This document shows, piece after piece, positions 25,337 through 36,300 of a DNA stretch of 64,000 nt. The stretch comes from Protonemura montana (taxonomy: Eukaryota; Arthropoda; Insecta; Plecoptera; Nemouridae): contig OX387605.1 in assembly GCA_947568835.1 (NCBI GenBank), positions 17,984,418 through 18,048,417 of the forward strand, written 5' to 3'. Numbering within the stretch: position 1 is the stretch's first letter; each line of letters begins with the position of its first letter. The notes beneath the pieces were generated by a model that had not been told where the DNA came from, searched no databases, and worked only from the letters and a program-made list of their open reading frames with translations. A program made the translations under genes and the position numbers.

Positions 25337-27836
25337 CTATATCAATGCTGTTAACAGCAAACCCACGAGTAAGGCCACTGCGAGAGCCAAGTTGGACCAC
25401 AAATCTCCAGCTTCGTCGAGGAGCATGCTTGCCCCCCAAGTTAACAAGATTCCGAACACTTGCATTGAGCCATTCAAGATACCTGCCGATGTCCCTTCTG
25501 GTTCAGGGTATGTTAAATGTGCGGCAAACTGGAACCCAACAGGCCCAAAGCCACTCATGGAAAAGCTGAAATAATATCAATCTGATGAATCTATACATTT
25601 TATTTATAGAATGTATTTAACCGTTTGCTGAATCGAAGAAGGCTTCAAACAAAGAGAATTGTGCAACTTACCCAAGAATTCCAGCGATTATGTAAACTAC
25701 TGCCATTGAGGAGTTTCTTAATGCGAATGTGAAGGCAATCGTTCCCAAAAGTGCAAGGAAGTATAATACCATTGTAATTTCTCTGCAGATGAATACCAAG
25801 AATATCAGGTAAGCCAATTTAACTGTTCCATTGTTTTACATGTTTTTATGACAATTTTGATTGCTTACTTGAAGCGATTGGTTTTGTCTAGAATTATGCC
25901 GCTGACAATAGATGCAATCATTCCAGCGAGCATCAGTGTCAATCCTATCCTCCCAGCATCTTGTTGGTGGCCCTGTCAAACAAAACGTGAGCATGGTATT
26001 TTCTCCTTTACTTTCAGTTCAGTGGGCAAAGTGCACTCTGCATTTATTATTTCTTAAAAAGAGAATGTTTTCTGCAGATTCACTTATAATTGCTGCATTT
26101 TTTTTGTAAGCCACTTGCCAAAACTCTTCAGCCATTGGCAGTACTTACCGGAAAATATGTTAGGATCATCTGGCTGAGAAGTGTAGATAAAGCGCAAAAT
26201 ACGCCCCTGTTGATTCCGTAAGAAATAAGCAACAGCACGTAGCTCTGGTTGCACATTAGCCGTTTCAGAGACCCCGGGAAGTCAGACATGCTGCTAGCCC
26301 TGTCGGCTTCTGCCACACTGGGGGCAAGAGGGGGCTCCGCCTTAAATACTGAAGCATTTAAAAAATGAGAAATCATGCTGAGGATAGGTTGCAGTTTTGG
26401 GAATTAGTGGGAGGTATGACTCACGTAATATGATGAGCACCAGCTGTACAGACGTGCAGACAGCAATAATGTAGAACATTACCGATAGATCCGTCCCGAT
26501 ATCAGATATCTCGGTGTGATTGTGTACCAAAATTGGTGGCACCAGGAAGCCTAATGCACTACCGATCTACATGGAAGGGAAGTTATTAGAAAGCAAGAAA
26601 AGTCAGTAGGGGATTGATAATCTGTGCAATGCATTGCGTTCAGCGATGTAGTTTGGCATGAAGGTTCGATGGAGATTGCAGACAAATTTAGGAGAGGATG
26701 CAGCATAGCACAGTGCAAAATATTAACATCGAGAACATGCAGTAAGCAAGTATGCAAGTAAAAAAGTTTTGATTTTGAAACCATCAATCAATTTTCATGT
26801 TTATGGACATGACAAACAAAGTTGAATGAACTGTACAACATGAACTTATTTCAGTTTCATGATTATTAACTCGATTGAATTTCTTTCGGGATGTAGAGCA
26901 ACTCAGGCTAGTGTACTGCGTCTATTTTATTTTTATTTTTTATAGTATTAAATTAGCATCCCATTTACAGTATAGCTTCAAGCATTAAAGCACATAGACC
27001 GAAGCTTAAATAAAGACACTGTACCTGATTTCCAAATACTCCCAAAGCACATGCAGTAGAGACCTCGTCTGGCCCAAACCAAACTACAGCCAGTCGGCCT
27101 GGAACGTTCAGGATGAACGCTTGTGCAATCGCTGCCACGGTTTGACCGATGAAACTCACGTAGAAGCGATCGGGTGACACTGACATCACTTTAATCCACG
27201 CGGCCACAAAATTACCAATAGCACCGAGTGTTGTTATCACTCCGAGACCCTGTTGGTGTTGCGTTGCTGGGTTTCAGACTCTTGAAAGATCTTATAGGAA
27301 CCTTTGGGCAAGGCAGATAGATTTGAGTCGATATCAAGGAGGTAATACAATTCACGGGGAAAGCTGGGTTGTGTACTAGGTGCTATTATTGACTACGATA
27401 ATATCCTGGAAACTGTTGGGTATATTTAAAAAAAAAACGGAGAGAAGTATAGTCGTTGATAAAAGAAGTTTTCAGCTTTGTTTTCAATAGCAGTGTATTT
27501 CCTACAAAAGGTGTCTGTTAAAGTCAACGTTACACTTACCATTGAATGCATGAGCCATGCAGAAGGGAAGATTAATGGTATGTATGCCACCATGAAAATC
27601 ATTGACATCCAGTTGACAAGTCCACTGGACACTCCATAGTATCGCTGTATGATATTTGATATGATCGAGTACTGAATCCATTGGAACCCGTTTAGCGCCG
27701 ATGATATTGAAAACAATAGCAGTATGACCCATCTGTACTTGTAAACCCTTGTATTCGCACTGATTAAGCGTGTTTTAGAATCAGCTGTGCGATTGCTACT
27801 GCGGTCTGTACTCAACGGTGTGTCCGCAGTACTCAT
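25337..27836 (-). CDS. FLVCR-like MFS transporter, array gene 1
   Basis: Seven exons (minus strand): 27836-27540, 27249-27025, 26566-26425, 26348-26149, 25972-25869, 25782-25672 and 25565-25337; phases 0,0,1,0,2,2; 435 aa. Family signature: [21 protein letters not shown] (Trp53, human FLVCR1 Trp125), GAIGNFVAAWIKV, AQAFILNVPGRLAVVWFG, then [45 protein letters not shown]. The family consists of 12-segment plasma or mitochondrial membrane carriers; human FLVCR1/2 move choline and ethanolamine and have been described as heme exporters. The substrate here is unknown. Two things are odd. It stops right after LTALI, about 20 residues earlier than its paralogues, which continue with a [10 protein letters not shown] tail. 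Intron 1 is short (290 bases). It is the most divergent of the complete copies. Confidence 0.93.
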
Positions 27837-28380
27837 CTAACTAATAATTTATTTACTACTGTTATGCTGAAAGAAACTACTTGATAGTTAATTGTCTTGT
27901 TTATTTGACAACAGTGCTTTCTCCAGAGTCGATGTAATTTAGGGTTTTTGCATATTCAAAAAATAATTTTCTGCTCTGGAATTCTTAGTCAATTGGTTAT
28001 TTATTTTTCATTTTTTTCATGTTTCATGAGATGAAAATTCCAAAATACCAACTTTTTTTAATAGAAATAAAAATATGAAGGGTATTCAATTTTTAATCAA
28101 GAACCCATAATTCGGCCAATTCCGACACTCGAGCTTTCATTGAAGTACCCATGATAAACTAATAATAATAAAATAAACTTCATATGAATCGGATATTGTG
28201 TGGAATTCAGAAGAAGCTTAACTTTCAACCAAATACTGCAGTGCTTATTCCAGTTATTTAACCTGTGCTGCATGTCTGCTCGTCTGGCTTAATTAGAGCC
28301 ATCTTAATTAGTTGGTTTTGACAGCCAAGGAGGTCGGTTGTGTATATTTTGGTCTCCCGAAAGTTACATTTTTCTTTGGA
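27837..28380. other. Upstream region of array gene 1
   Basis: AT-rich, presumably the gene 1 promoter and 5' UTR. The first ~50 bases upstream of the ATG resemble the sequence upstream of the relic first exon at 32430 (CATCTAACTA, then ATTTATTTACTACTG), so the two share ancestry beyond the coding part. No other feature is recognised. Confidence 0.5.
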
Positions 28381-28762
28381 TTGATTGATTTGTGGTGTTT
28401 ACCGACGCACTGTTTTGACATCTGGACAAACGGTACTGGTCTAATGGCATCGGTGAATGATGATGAACCTAACCTAGCCTAGAAGGGAGGAGGGGAAACC
28501 TGGTACCAGCACGTAGCCTACTCCTGTCGAAGAGCACCAAGGGGACCACCGACTTAACGTCCCTTCCGAAGGACAGTTCAACTCAAATAGCAGGATTCCT
28601 CCACAAATCCATGCTATCGAGAGGTTGATAAGCAAGGCTAATGAAGTTGCTATACTAACTTTCATCCCTCTAACCTCCCTCCCGAACAGAAATGGTCATA
28701 TGTATGAGATCACCCATCCAACACCTGATTCAGCGCAGTGTTGCTTAACTTCGGTGATCTAA
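28381..28762 (-). repeat. 5S rRNA-derived SINE, copy 2 (most complete)
   Basis: This is the fullest copy in the window. On the minus strand it starts near 28762 with a 5S-like head, ATCACCGAAGTTAAGCAAC then GTTGGATGGGTGATC, which corresponds to the polymerase III promoter region of 5S rRNA. The family-specific body follows, then an AGGTTAGGTTCATCATCATTC spacer, and last a 3' domain containing GATGTCAAAACAGTGCGTCGG and AAACACCACAAATCAATC. Many invertebrate SINEs end in a related GTCGTTAAACAC-type block. It lies upstream of array gene 1. Confidence 0.75.
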
Positions 28763-29504
28763 CGATTGTCTCCAACATGCCAAACCGTTTGGTTTTCTTT
28801 TGATTTCAACAGTGTTAAACACTGTAATTTCTATCAAAAGATACACGTAGGAAATGCAAATGTAGTTTTATTTTAAGATTAAGAAGAATTAAGAATCATC
28901 AAGTGTAAATTGAACTTTAAAGTTCAACATTCTGGTAACTGGAAAACAAAAGATTTCACGATCACGTAGATCGAATTTTTGATCAAAATGTCAACAATCT
29001 ACGTGTGGACTCAAATTTCTGAAAATTCCATAATTCACAAGAAATTTGAAGAGTCAGAATGAACAAGGCGTTGAAGGACAAAGACCTAACTCATGTTTGC
29101 TTACTGACCTACCCAAAAAATATTGAACAAAATTAGAAAATAGAATCGAATCAAGAACAAAAGTATTCATTCGATCGAAAACATTTGTCAACTCAAGACA
29201 CAACCATACGAAGTCATAATGAATTTAAACTATCAGACAGAAATATGGGAACTATATCAACTTCTCTTGTCGCTTCTATCCGTGCCAGAACTAATGATTT
29301 TTAACAAAGAAAATCGGCTTCTGTTAGCAAGTATGGAAACTTTGTTTGAAACTGAAAAATTCCAGCTTCCAAATTCGATAACTCCGACAGTTTGTGTCAC
29401 ATTAGTATCTTCGTCATTAAGAACGGTAAAAAGTAACAAAGTCAATATCAGATAGGAGACATTGACACCTACAGCAACGTCTGCGACAAATGAAAACATA
29501 GTGA
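28763..29504. other. Intergenic, nothing recognised
   Basis: AT-rich sequence. A 78-codon open frame at 29219-29455 on the plus strand has no recognisable motif or splice context, and an overlapping frame of similar length lies on the other strand, so I do not support it as a gene. Confidence 0.45.
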
Positions 29505-30080
29505 AAATAATTATAATTATAATAATTTTTATTCAGCAGAACAATACATGTTATTGAATAAGTCAGGTTATTAATATACGTTTATATATACATGAGGAAG
29601 GAAAATATAATATGTCGTATATTCAAATTCTTTAAGTGAATATAATGTACAGTCAATTAAAAGTGTATGTAATTTTTCCTTGAAAAGTTTATCATTGCTG
29701 ATTGCTTTTAAGGCTGCTGGCAGTCTATTAAAATAAAAGAACCAGCATAGTTGGGACTTTTTGTAAAAAGTGTAAGGTTGTGAGCCTGGCTGTGAATGTC
29801 CTTATTTCTTTGGGTATCATGATTGTGGACGGCCTCATTGGTAGTTAAATGCAGTGAGTTCCTGTTCATTCTTGCGTCGATGATTATAGTTTTCAAATAC
29901 AGACTTGGTGCTGTCAAAATTCCGAGTTCCTTAAATAACGGGCGGCACGAGATTCTTCTGCCAGCGCCGAGCATTGCCCGCACAGCTCTCTTTTGGATAG
30001 TAAGAATCCCCTTCAAGTGCGGCGAGCATCCCCAAAAGCATATCCCATAAGAAAGGTGGGATTGGAACAAGGCTAGATAT
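29505..30080 (-). mobile_element. Non-LTR retrotransposon 3' fragment
   Basis: On the minus strand, from about 30080 to 29708, the translation FQSHLSYGICFWGCSPHLKG followed by ILTIQKRAVRAMLGAGRRIS is typical of the region just after the reverse transcriptase domain of Jockey/RTE-like LINEs (the SxLxYGixxWG and QKRaiR blocks). The frame closes at 29708. An untranslated part runs to an AT-rich end near 29505-29535 made of ATT/ATA units, which I take as the 3' tail. The rest of the element is missing: at about 30080 it abuts a second LINE in the opposite orientation. Confidence 0.75.
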
Positions 30081-32216
30081 GTCGACTCCTACAAACACTG
30101 CGAAGTCAAAAACAATATCAACAACTCCTACAACAACGGATGAGTATGTGAAGAAACAAAAAACCATCAGAATCAAAGAACCATCAACTGGACATCAGGT
30201 TCACAGGTCCAATCGTTTACGAACTAAGTCCAAACAATTATGACGCCAACAGTCTACTAGCCCTAAACTATTAAAAAAAAGAAACAGCACGAGAATAAAT
30301 GACCAAGATTCAGAAGTAACGGTTATGGTAATTAATTGCAGAAGTATTTGCAACAAGCTTGACAATTTAGGACATTATTAGAAGTGTCCAGCTTTAGTTG
30401 TGGCAGTGGAAACGTGGTTGGATGAAAGTTACACGGAAAATGGAGTTTCTTTAAATAGTTATAATTCGTTTCGAAAGGACAGAAACAAGTATGATGGGGG
30501 GTCATGGCTGTTATCGAAGAAAAGTTTCAGAGCAAGAATTAATGTGGAATGACGATGAAACTGAAATTATGTGTATGAATTTGAAAGTAAATAGATAGAA
30601 CTTCAAATTATTGCTGTTTACAAACCCCCCCCCCCCCCCCCTTCAGTGACCAACACAGTACGCTTGAAAGATTGGGGGAAACATTATGTACATTTGGTAT
30701 CTTAAAAAGGATAATAATAGCAGGAGACTTAAACATGCCCGGAGGGAGCTGGACACCTGGAGGAAATGGAAAGAAATGAGGAAAACTACAAATTGCAGCA
30801 AGCGAAATATCAAACAACGGGTTTGTACAGGCTGAACTAGAAGTAATGCGTGAAACTACGACAGGTACCAATAATGTACTGGACGTTGTTCCCGAAGAAA
30901 CGTGGATATCCATAGAAATATTGCCAGGAATAAGCGATCACAGAATACCTCTAGTGAAATTGAGCGCTGGAAATAATGTATTAGATGAAACAAGTGACCA
31001 AAACATTCAAATTACTTGTCTTATGGCTGGATTGGAAGAGATAGAACACGTGGATGGTAATACAAATGTATGGTATTACAATGGGTGAGGTAAAAAGAGC
31101 CTTTGCAGAAAATTATAGCCAATGGATTGAAATATACTTAATAGATAAAAAACACGTGTGGAAAATCTTTAAAAAACATTTGCAAGAAAATAAGGGAACA
31201 ACATTTGCCATCACAAATTCTCAAAAGAAACTCAGACCCATCATTTTATGACAAAAAAGTGAAGTATTTAAAAAAGAAACTAAGGAAAAAATATAACTTA
31301 AATCGAAGAAGTTCTGCAACAGAACTAAAAAAAAAAAAATAAGTTAAGAAAAGATCTGGATAATGCAAAAACAATAGGTAAGGAAAGATTTCGGAAGGGA
31401 ATGTTTGAAGAAAAAGACAAACAGAAGAGTTGGATTAGAATGTTTCGATACATTGGACAACAAAAAGGTACAAATAGAAGTATTCCCACATTGAGGGATA
31501 ATTGGGAAATTAATGGGGGTGATGACACCGGTAAAGCAAATGCTTTAACAATCAATATGCAAAAGTATTTAATCAAAGTGGCATAAGCAGGCATTTTATG
31601 CAAGGGGTAGTTGGTATGGGGGAAGAAATATTAACTTCGGATATGGGAGTTAGAAGCATAATTAGGAAGCTGAAAAATGGAAAAGCTCCTGGGCAAGATG
31701 GTATAACAAATGACTTGATAAAATTGGCCGGAAAAAATGTAACACCATACCTTACAGATCTCTTCAATATATCTATCAAGATGGGGAAAATACCATGTGA
31801 GTGGAAAGAAGAAACAGTAGTCCCTAATATTTTTAAAGGAGGGGAGAGATGCGTGGTGGCCAATTACAGACCAATAAGTTTAACGTCTTCAATTTGCAAG
31901 AGCATGGAAAGAATAATGGATAAGAAGATCAAATTTATTATGGAAGAGAAAGGCGGATTATCTGAAGCACAACACGGAATCAGGAAGGGATATTCTTGTG
32001 AGACTCAATTGTTAAGATTTGAGTCAGAGTTTCCAGAAGTTTTAGACAGAGGGGGAAGAGTTGATGCGGTTTTCATGGATTTTGAAAAGACATTCGAAAA
32101 AGTGGACCACGAGAAGTTACTATCAAATTGTGGTATATAAATTGTATATAATTGTATATAAATTGTGGTAAAAATGACAGAATTTACAAATCATTAATTG
32201 GACTGGGGATTTTCTT
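30081..32216 (+). mobile_element. Degenerate non-LTR retrotransposon (endonuclease plus partial RT)
   Basis: The plus strand carries a decayed LINE open reading frame. From about 30320 an endonuclease-like domain reads VMVINCRSICNKLDNL and VAVETWLDESYTENG, then AVYKPPPPPPPS across a poly-C tract (about 30627-30640), with frameshifts and stops. From 31598 the reverse transcriptase begins: KLKNGKAPGQDGITNDLIK, then NYRPISLTSSICKSMERIM, AQHGIRKGYSCETQL and AVFMDFEKTFEKVDHEKLL, which are the fingers and first palm motifs. Near 32140 a small AT-rich repeat adds a stop, after which NDRIYKSLIGLGIF continues to about 32216. The FADD catalytic box and everything beyond are absent, because the element ends against a relic transporter exon. 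It cannot move by itself. Confidence 0.85.
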
Positions 32217-32430
32217 AGTGTGTAGCGGGTGACACGTTGTAGTTTCGCTGTATGATATTTGTAATGATGAAGTATTGAATCCATTGGAATCCGTTTAAAG
32301 TCGACGATATCGAAAACAACAGCAATATTACCCATCGGTACTTGTAAACCTTGGTAGCGCCTTCATTTAAGTGGGTCTTGGATTCAACCTTTACTATGCC
32401 TGATTATATTTTGGCATCGGTGGTATCCAT
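32217..32430 (-). pseudogene. Relic first exon of an FLVCR-like transporter
   Basis: Reading minus from the ATG at 32430, the translation starts MDTTDAKI and then meets an in-frame TAA as codon 9. The frame is otherwise open and gives [19 protein letters not shown] and [18 protein letters not shown], closest to exon 1 of array gene 1. Similarity fades after about QRNYNVSP (near 32220), where LINE sequence begins. No exons 2-7 follow before array gene 1. It is either the head of a lost array gene whose body was deleted together with the LINE insertion, or a broken spare first exon. Similarity with gene 1 also extends upstream of the ATG. Confidence 0.85.
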
Positions 32431-33308
32431 CTAACTACTTTAAATTATTTATTTACTACTGGCAGAAACTGCTGTGCAATCAATTATATACATGCTTCTC
32501 TGACTACATTACTGACAATTACATTTTTTTATGTCAAAGATTTTTTACAGATACTTTGTCTTTGATATAAATATTGTATAATCTGTCCCATGCACATGGA
32601 AGTTGTGGTTAATGCAACAATCTAATCTGATGATAACAACCAATTCAAAACTAAACAGATATGGTTTTTTAACAGTTAGCATTGCCTAATTTTTCACTAA
32701 TTAAAAAATGTCTACAACTAGACAATCAGCACCTTTGATTGGCTTGATTAATTATTTAATTTAAATTCATAGAAGGAAGTGATTTCCATTCATTTTCATA
32801 CAACTGATCAATAGAATATAAACGTTTCAGACATGAAGTATTTTTTGGCTCTACTCTGAGCATTGAATTTATTAGCAAATACAGAAGCTCTCAATCACAT
32901 TTTCACCACGGCCACGCATGAATTTTCTATTTTATGCTACGTTGCATAGTTGTTCCTGACGAATAATGTCTCCAACACTGTCCAAAATGAAAAGTGAACG
33001 GCACAAAAACACGGAAGAGCAAGAACGCAAGACTCTGACGATTGGTCTTGGCGATTTGTCTGCTAGGTAATGGAAGCAAACCGTCGTTATGTCAGGTACC
33101 TAATAAAAGTTAAGTTATCTGCGCAAATTTGAGGCCTATGAAGCCCAAACGACAAAGTAGACAAGACCTAGACGAAGACGTATTCTTTTAATTCACTTGT
33201 GCCCGTAGTACATAGAACAAAATACTGAATAAAATCACAGATCATTATAATATTTTGCTAAAATCTACTCTCCATACATCAAAGTTGATACACTTAGGAA
33301 CAAAAAAA
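32431..33308. other. Intergenic between relic exon and array gene 2
   Basis: AT-rich. The right part should hold the 3' UTR of array gene 2. Nothing else is recognised. Confidence 0.45.
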
Positions 33309-36300
33309 TCAGGATAGATTAGTTTTCTCCTCTCCAGCTTTGTGGGCTGCTTGCCTTCTCAAGTCAGCTTTAATAATTGCCGTCAAAATCGTACCAAGCA
33401 GCAAGGTTGCGGAAAGTGTAATGTTAGACCAAAAGTCTCCCACCGCATTGAGGAGGGCACTGGCCCCGAGTGTGAGTATTATTCCAAACGTCTGCATGGA
33501 CAGGTTCAGCATCCCTGATGTCGTTCCCTCTGGTTCTGGATACGTTATCTCTGCTGCAAACTCGTAGCCCACTGGAAGGTATCCTGTCATGAAGAATCTA
33601 AAAGAAAACGGAAATGCCTACGTTGAAAAATCATTCCTAGTACTCGTACCTATTATACGAATGTGGAAAATATCAAAATTCCTACGGACACAATTGCTAA
33701 AAAATTGGAGTTACAAGTGTTTTACTGACACTTTTTGGTGGGTTAAGCACTGCTTGTTAACATCTGTCTAGGCCAAATGTTGTAAATACAATTTCAAATA
33801 GGCGTGAGGAGCATTTTATCGTGTATTTGTCAATTAGGGAGGAGAAACTTCTTTGAGCAAATTGCCAACTGATTGATCAAAAACAATATCCTATTGTACA
33901 GAGGTTTTATGAACCTATACTTTTGGCTTTTCTCTCAAGGAGTTCTAACTTGATTTGCAAAACCTCTTGCTTCTTAAGAATATATGAATGGTAGTGAACT
34001 AGTTCCCTTGTTTCTGAAATGGGAACTCTCGCTGTCACCAATGTAGAAACTCACCCCAGCAGTGCCGCGATGGCATAGATCACCCCGAGCGGCACGTTTG
34101 CGAGGCAGAATGTGAAGGTTATCATCATAAGCAATGAGAAAATGTACAGCGCTAAAGTTGTCTCTCTGGAGGTGGAAAACGAATGAGATTAGAAATTTGG
34201 CGAGCAAACATGAAAATATCGATGCTTTGCTGTCATCAGTCCACTGATTCGCTCTTTTTGGCTACATTGAGTAAATTTGCACCAATATTGGCTTATTGAA
34301 GTTTGAAATTTTACAAACTATAGAAATCAGATTTTTCCCCATGCTCTTCAAGTGAAAACCAGAAATATTATGTCAAAAATTGTCCACACGTGAAAGATAT
34401 TATAAATCTAAAATTTATTTTCATAAGTTGTCAGATTGATTCAGATCTGACATTATCTCTTAGTATTTGTTAGGGTTTGTTAACACTTGATTTTTATTCA
34501 TTACTACGTAACGTTTTTTAGCAAAATTTTGTATCTCAGGACCCCATTGTCTTATCCCACAGGTTTTATTAGCCAAGAATTCGACTTACACTCATATTAT
34601 TCCAAGTAATGCCATCCTTCAAAAAATTCGCATTTTGAAGTAGTTCACACAAATAAAGAAGGCATTTAATCTAACAAACAACAAAGATTATACGCAACAC
34701 TTGAAATATTATTTAAACAATGCAATTTATCAAGCAATCGAGGATTTAGTAAAAACCTGCCAAGATACCAAATCTACGAATTGCTTTTTTTTTCTCATTC
34801 ACGTTTCACGTGTGTGGTGTGTGTTGCGTTTCCTTACTTGAACTTATGCGTCTTGTCCAAAATGACCCCACAGACGACCGAGCCGCACATTCCAGCCACC
34901 ATGATGATCAGGCCGATTCGACCAACATCTTGCTCGTGGCCCTGAGTTGGACAATTAAACGGTTTAACGATAATGAAAACACCCGTTCGATTAGGGTATT
35001 TCAGCTTAATCGTAACTTAATCGTATCCACAAAGGAGAGCTTAAGTTTAGCCCCAGAGTTTAAAAACAATAAGTCAATCACAGACTGTGTTTCCAAATGT
35101 TTAGGGGTTCTAATAATGGTGATAAAAACTTAACACCCAACTCTATGGGGATGCTTTATGGATATGTTATTGTCCAATTTTGTCAAACAGAAACATGCTT
35201 TGCAGAAAGCACAACTTTACTAGTGGTAACTGTATATGTACCAAGTGCAGTAAAATCATAGATCGTTTAAACCAGCGATTGCTAATTAAAAACGATTTAG
35301 ACTTTTATCAACAACAATTACACTCAAGTTAAACAACTGCATTTTTAAGCGAACTTTGATAACAATTTCAACTTTTAAACGTTGAAGTGGTTTAAGTTTC
35401 ATATCCGTGCAGTTAGGCTACAATTGAATGGCAATTAAAATTCATTTTTCATGAGAAGTTTTCTTTCTGCTATTAATTCAGCTCATATCTACCTGATATA
35501 CTTCCTGATATTCTTCCGTAGCTTAAATTAGCACCACATAGCTCTTACCGGGAAGTATGTGAGAACCATCTGGTTGAGCAGCGTCGAAATTGCATTAAAC
35601 ACTCCCAAGCTTATTCCGTACGCAAAAGCCAGCAGAACATAACCCCGATTTCTTGCAAGTCTTTTCAACGAATCCAAAAATCCTTCTGTTTCTGTCATTC
35701 TCGTAGCTTGGCCAGGACTAGGAGGCAGCTCGGGCTCAGCTCTGAAAACTGTTACCAACAAAATAAGGGGTTTTATCTGTAATTTGTCATTTCATCGTCA
35801 AAGATATTTGATCATTTCCGTACATAGAACGACAAGCACCAAATTCGCTGTGGTTAATCCGGCAATGATGTAGAACATAGTTGATAGGTCTCTTCCGATG
35901 TCGTCAATGTCGTCATGCGGCTGAACGAGCACTGGAGGCAACAGGAAACCCAAAGCCACCCCTAGCTGAAGAAAAACAAAATCAACCCCAGTCGATTCCA
36001 CGTTAAAGTATGAAGGTGAACAAGTCTGAAGATGTACTTATTCAGAATTAAATTTTATGTTGTAGTGGTCTATTAGAATCTAGAAAACCTCCCAACTTAC
36101 CTGGTTTCCGAACACAGCAATCGAACAAGCTGTGGAAACTTGGTCCTTGCCAAACCAAACTGCAGCCAACCTCGAGGGAGCATTCAGGGTGAACACTTGG
36201 GCAACCCCAGCCACAGTCTGTCCGATGAACGTCACGTAGAAGAGGTCAGGTCTTACGGAGACCACTTTGATCCAAGCACCGAGACAGTTTAATACTGCAC

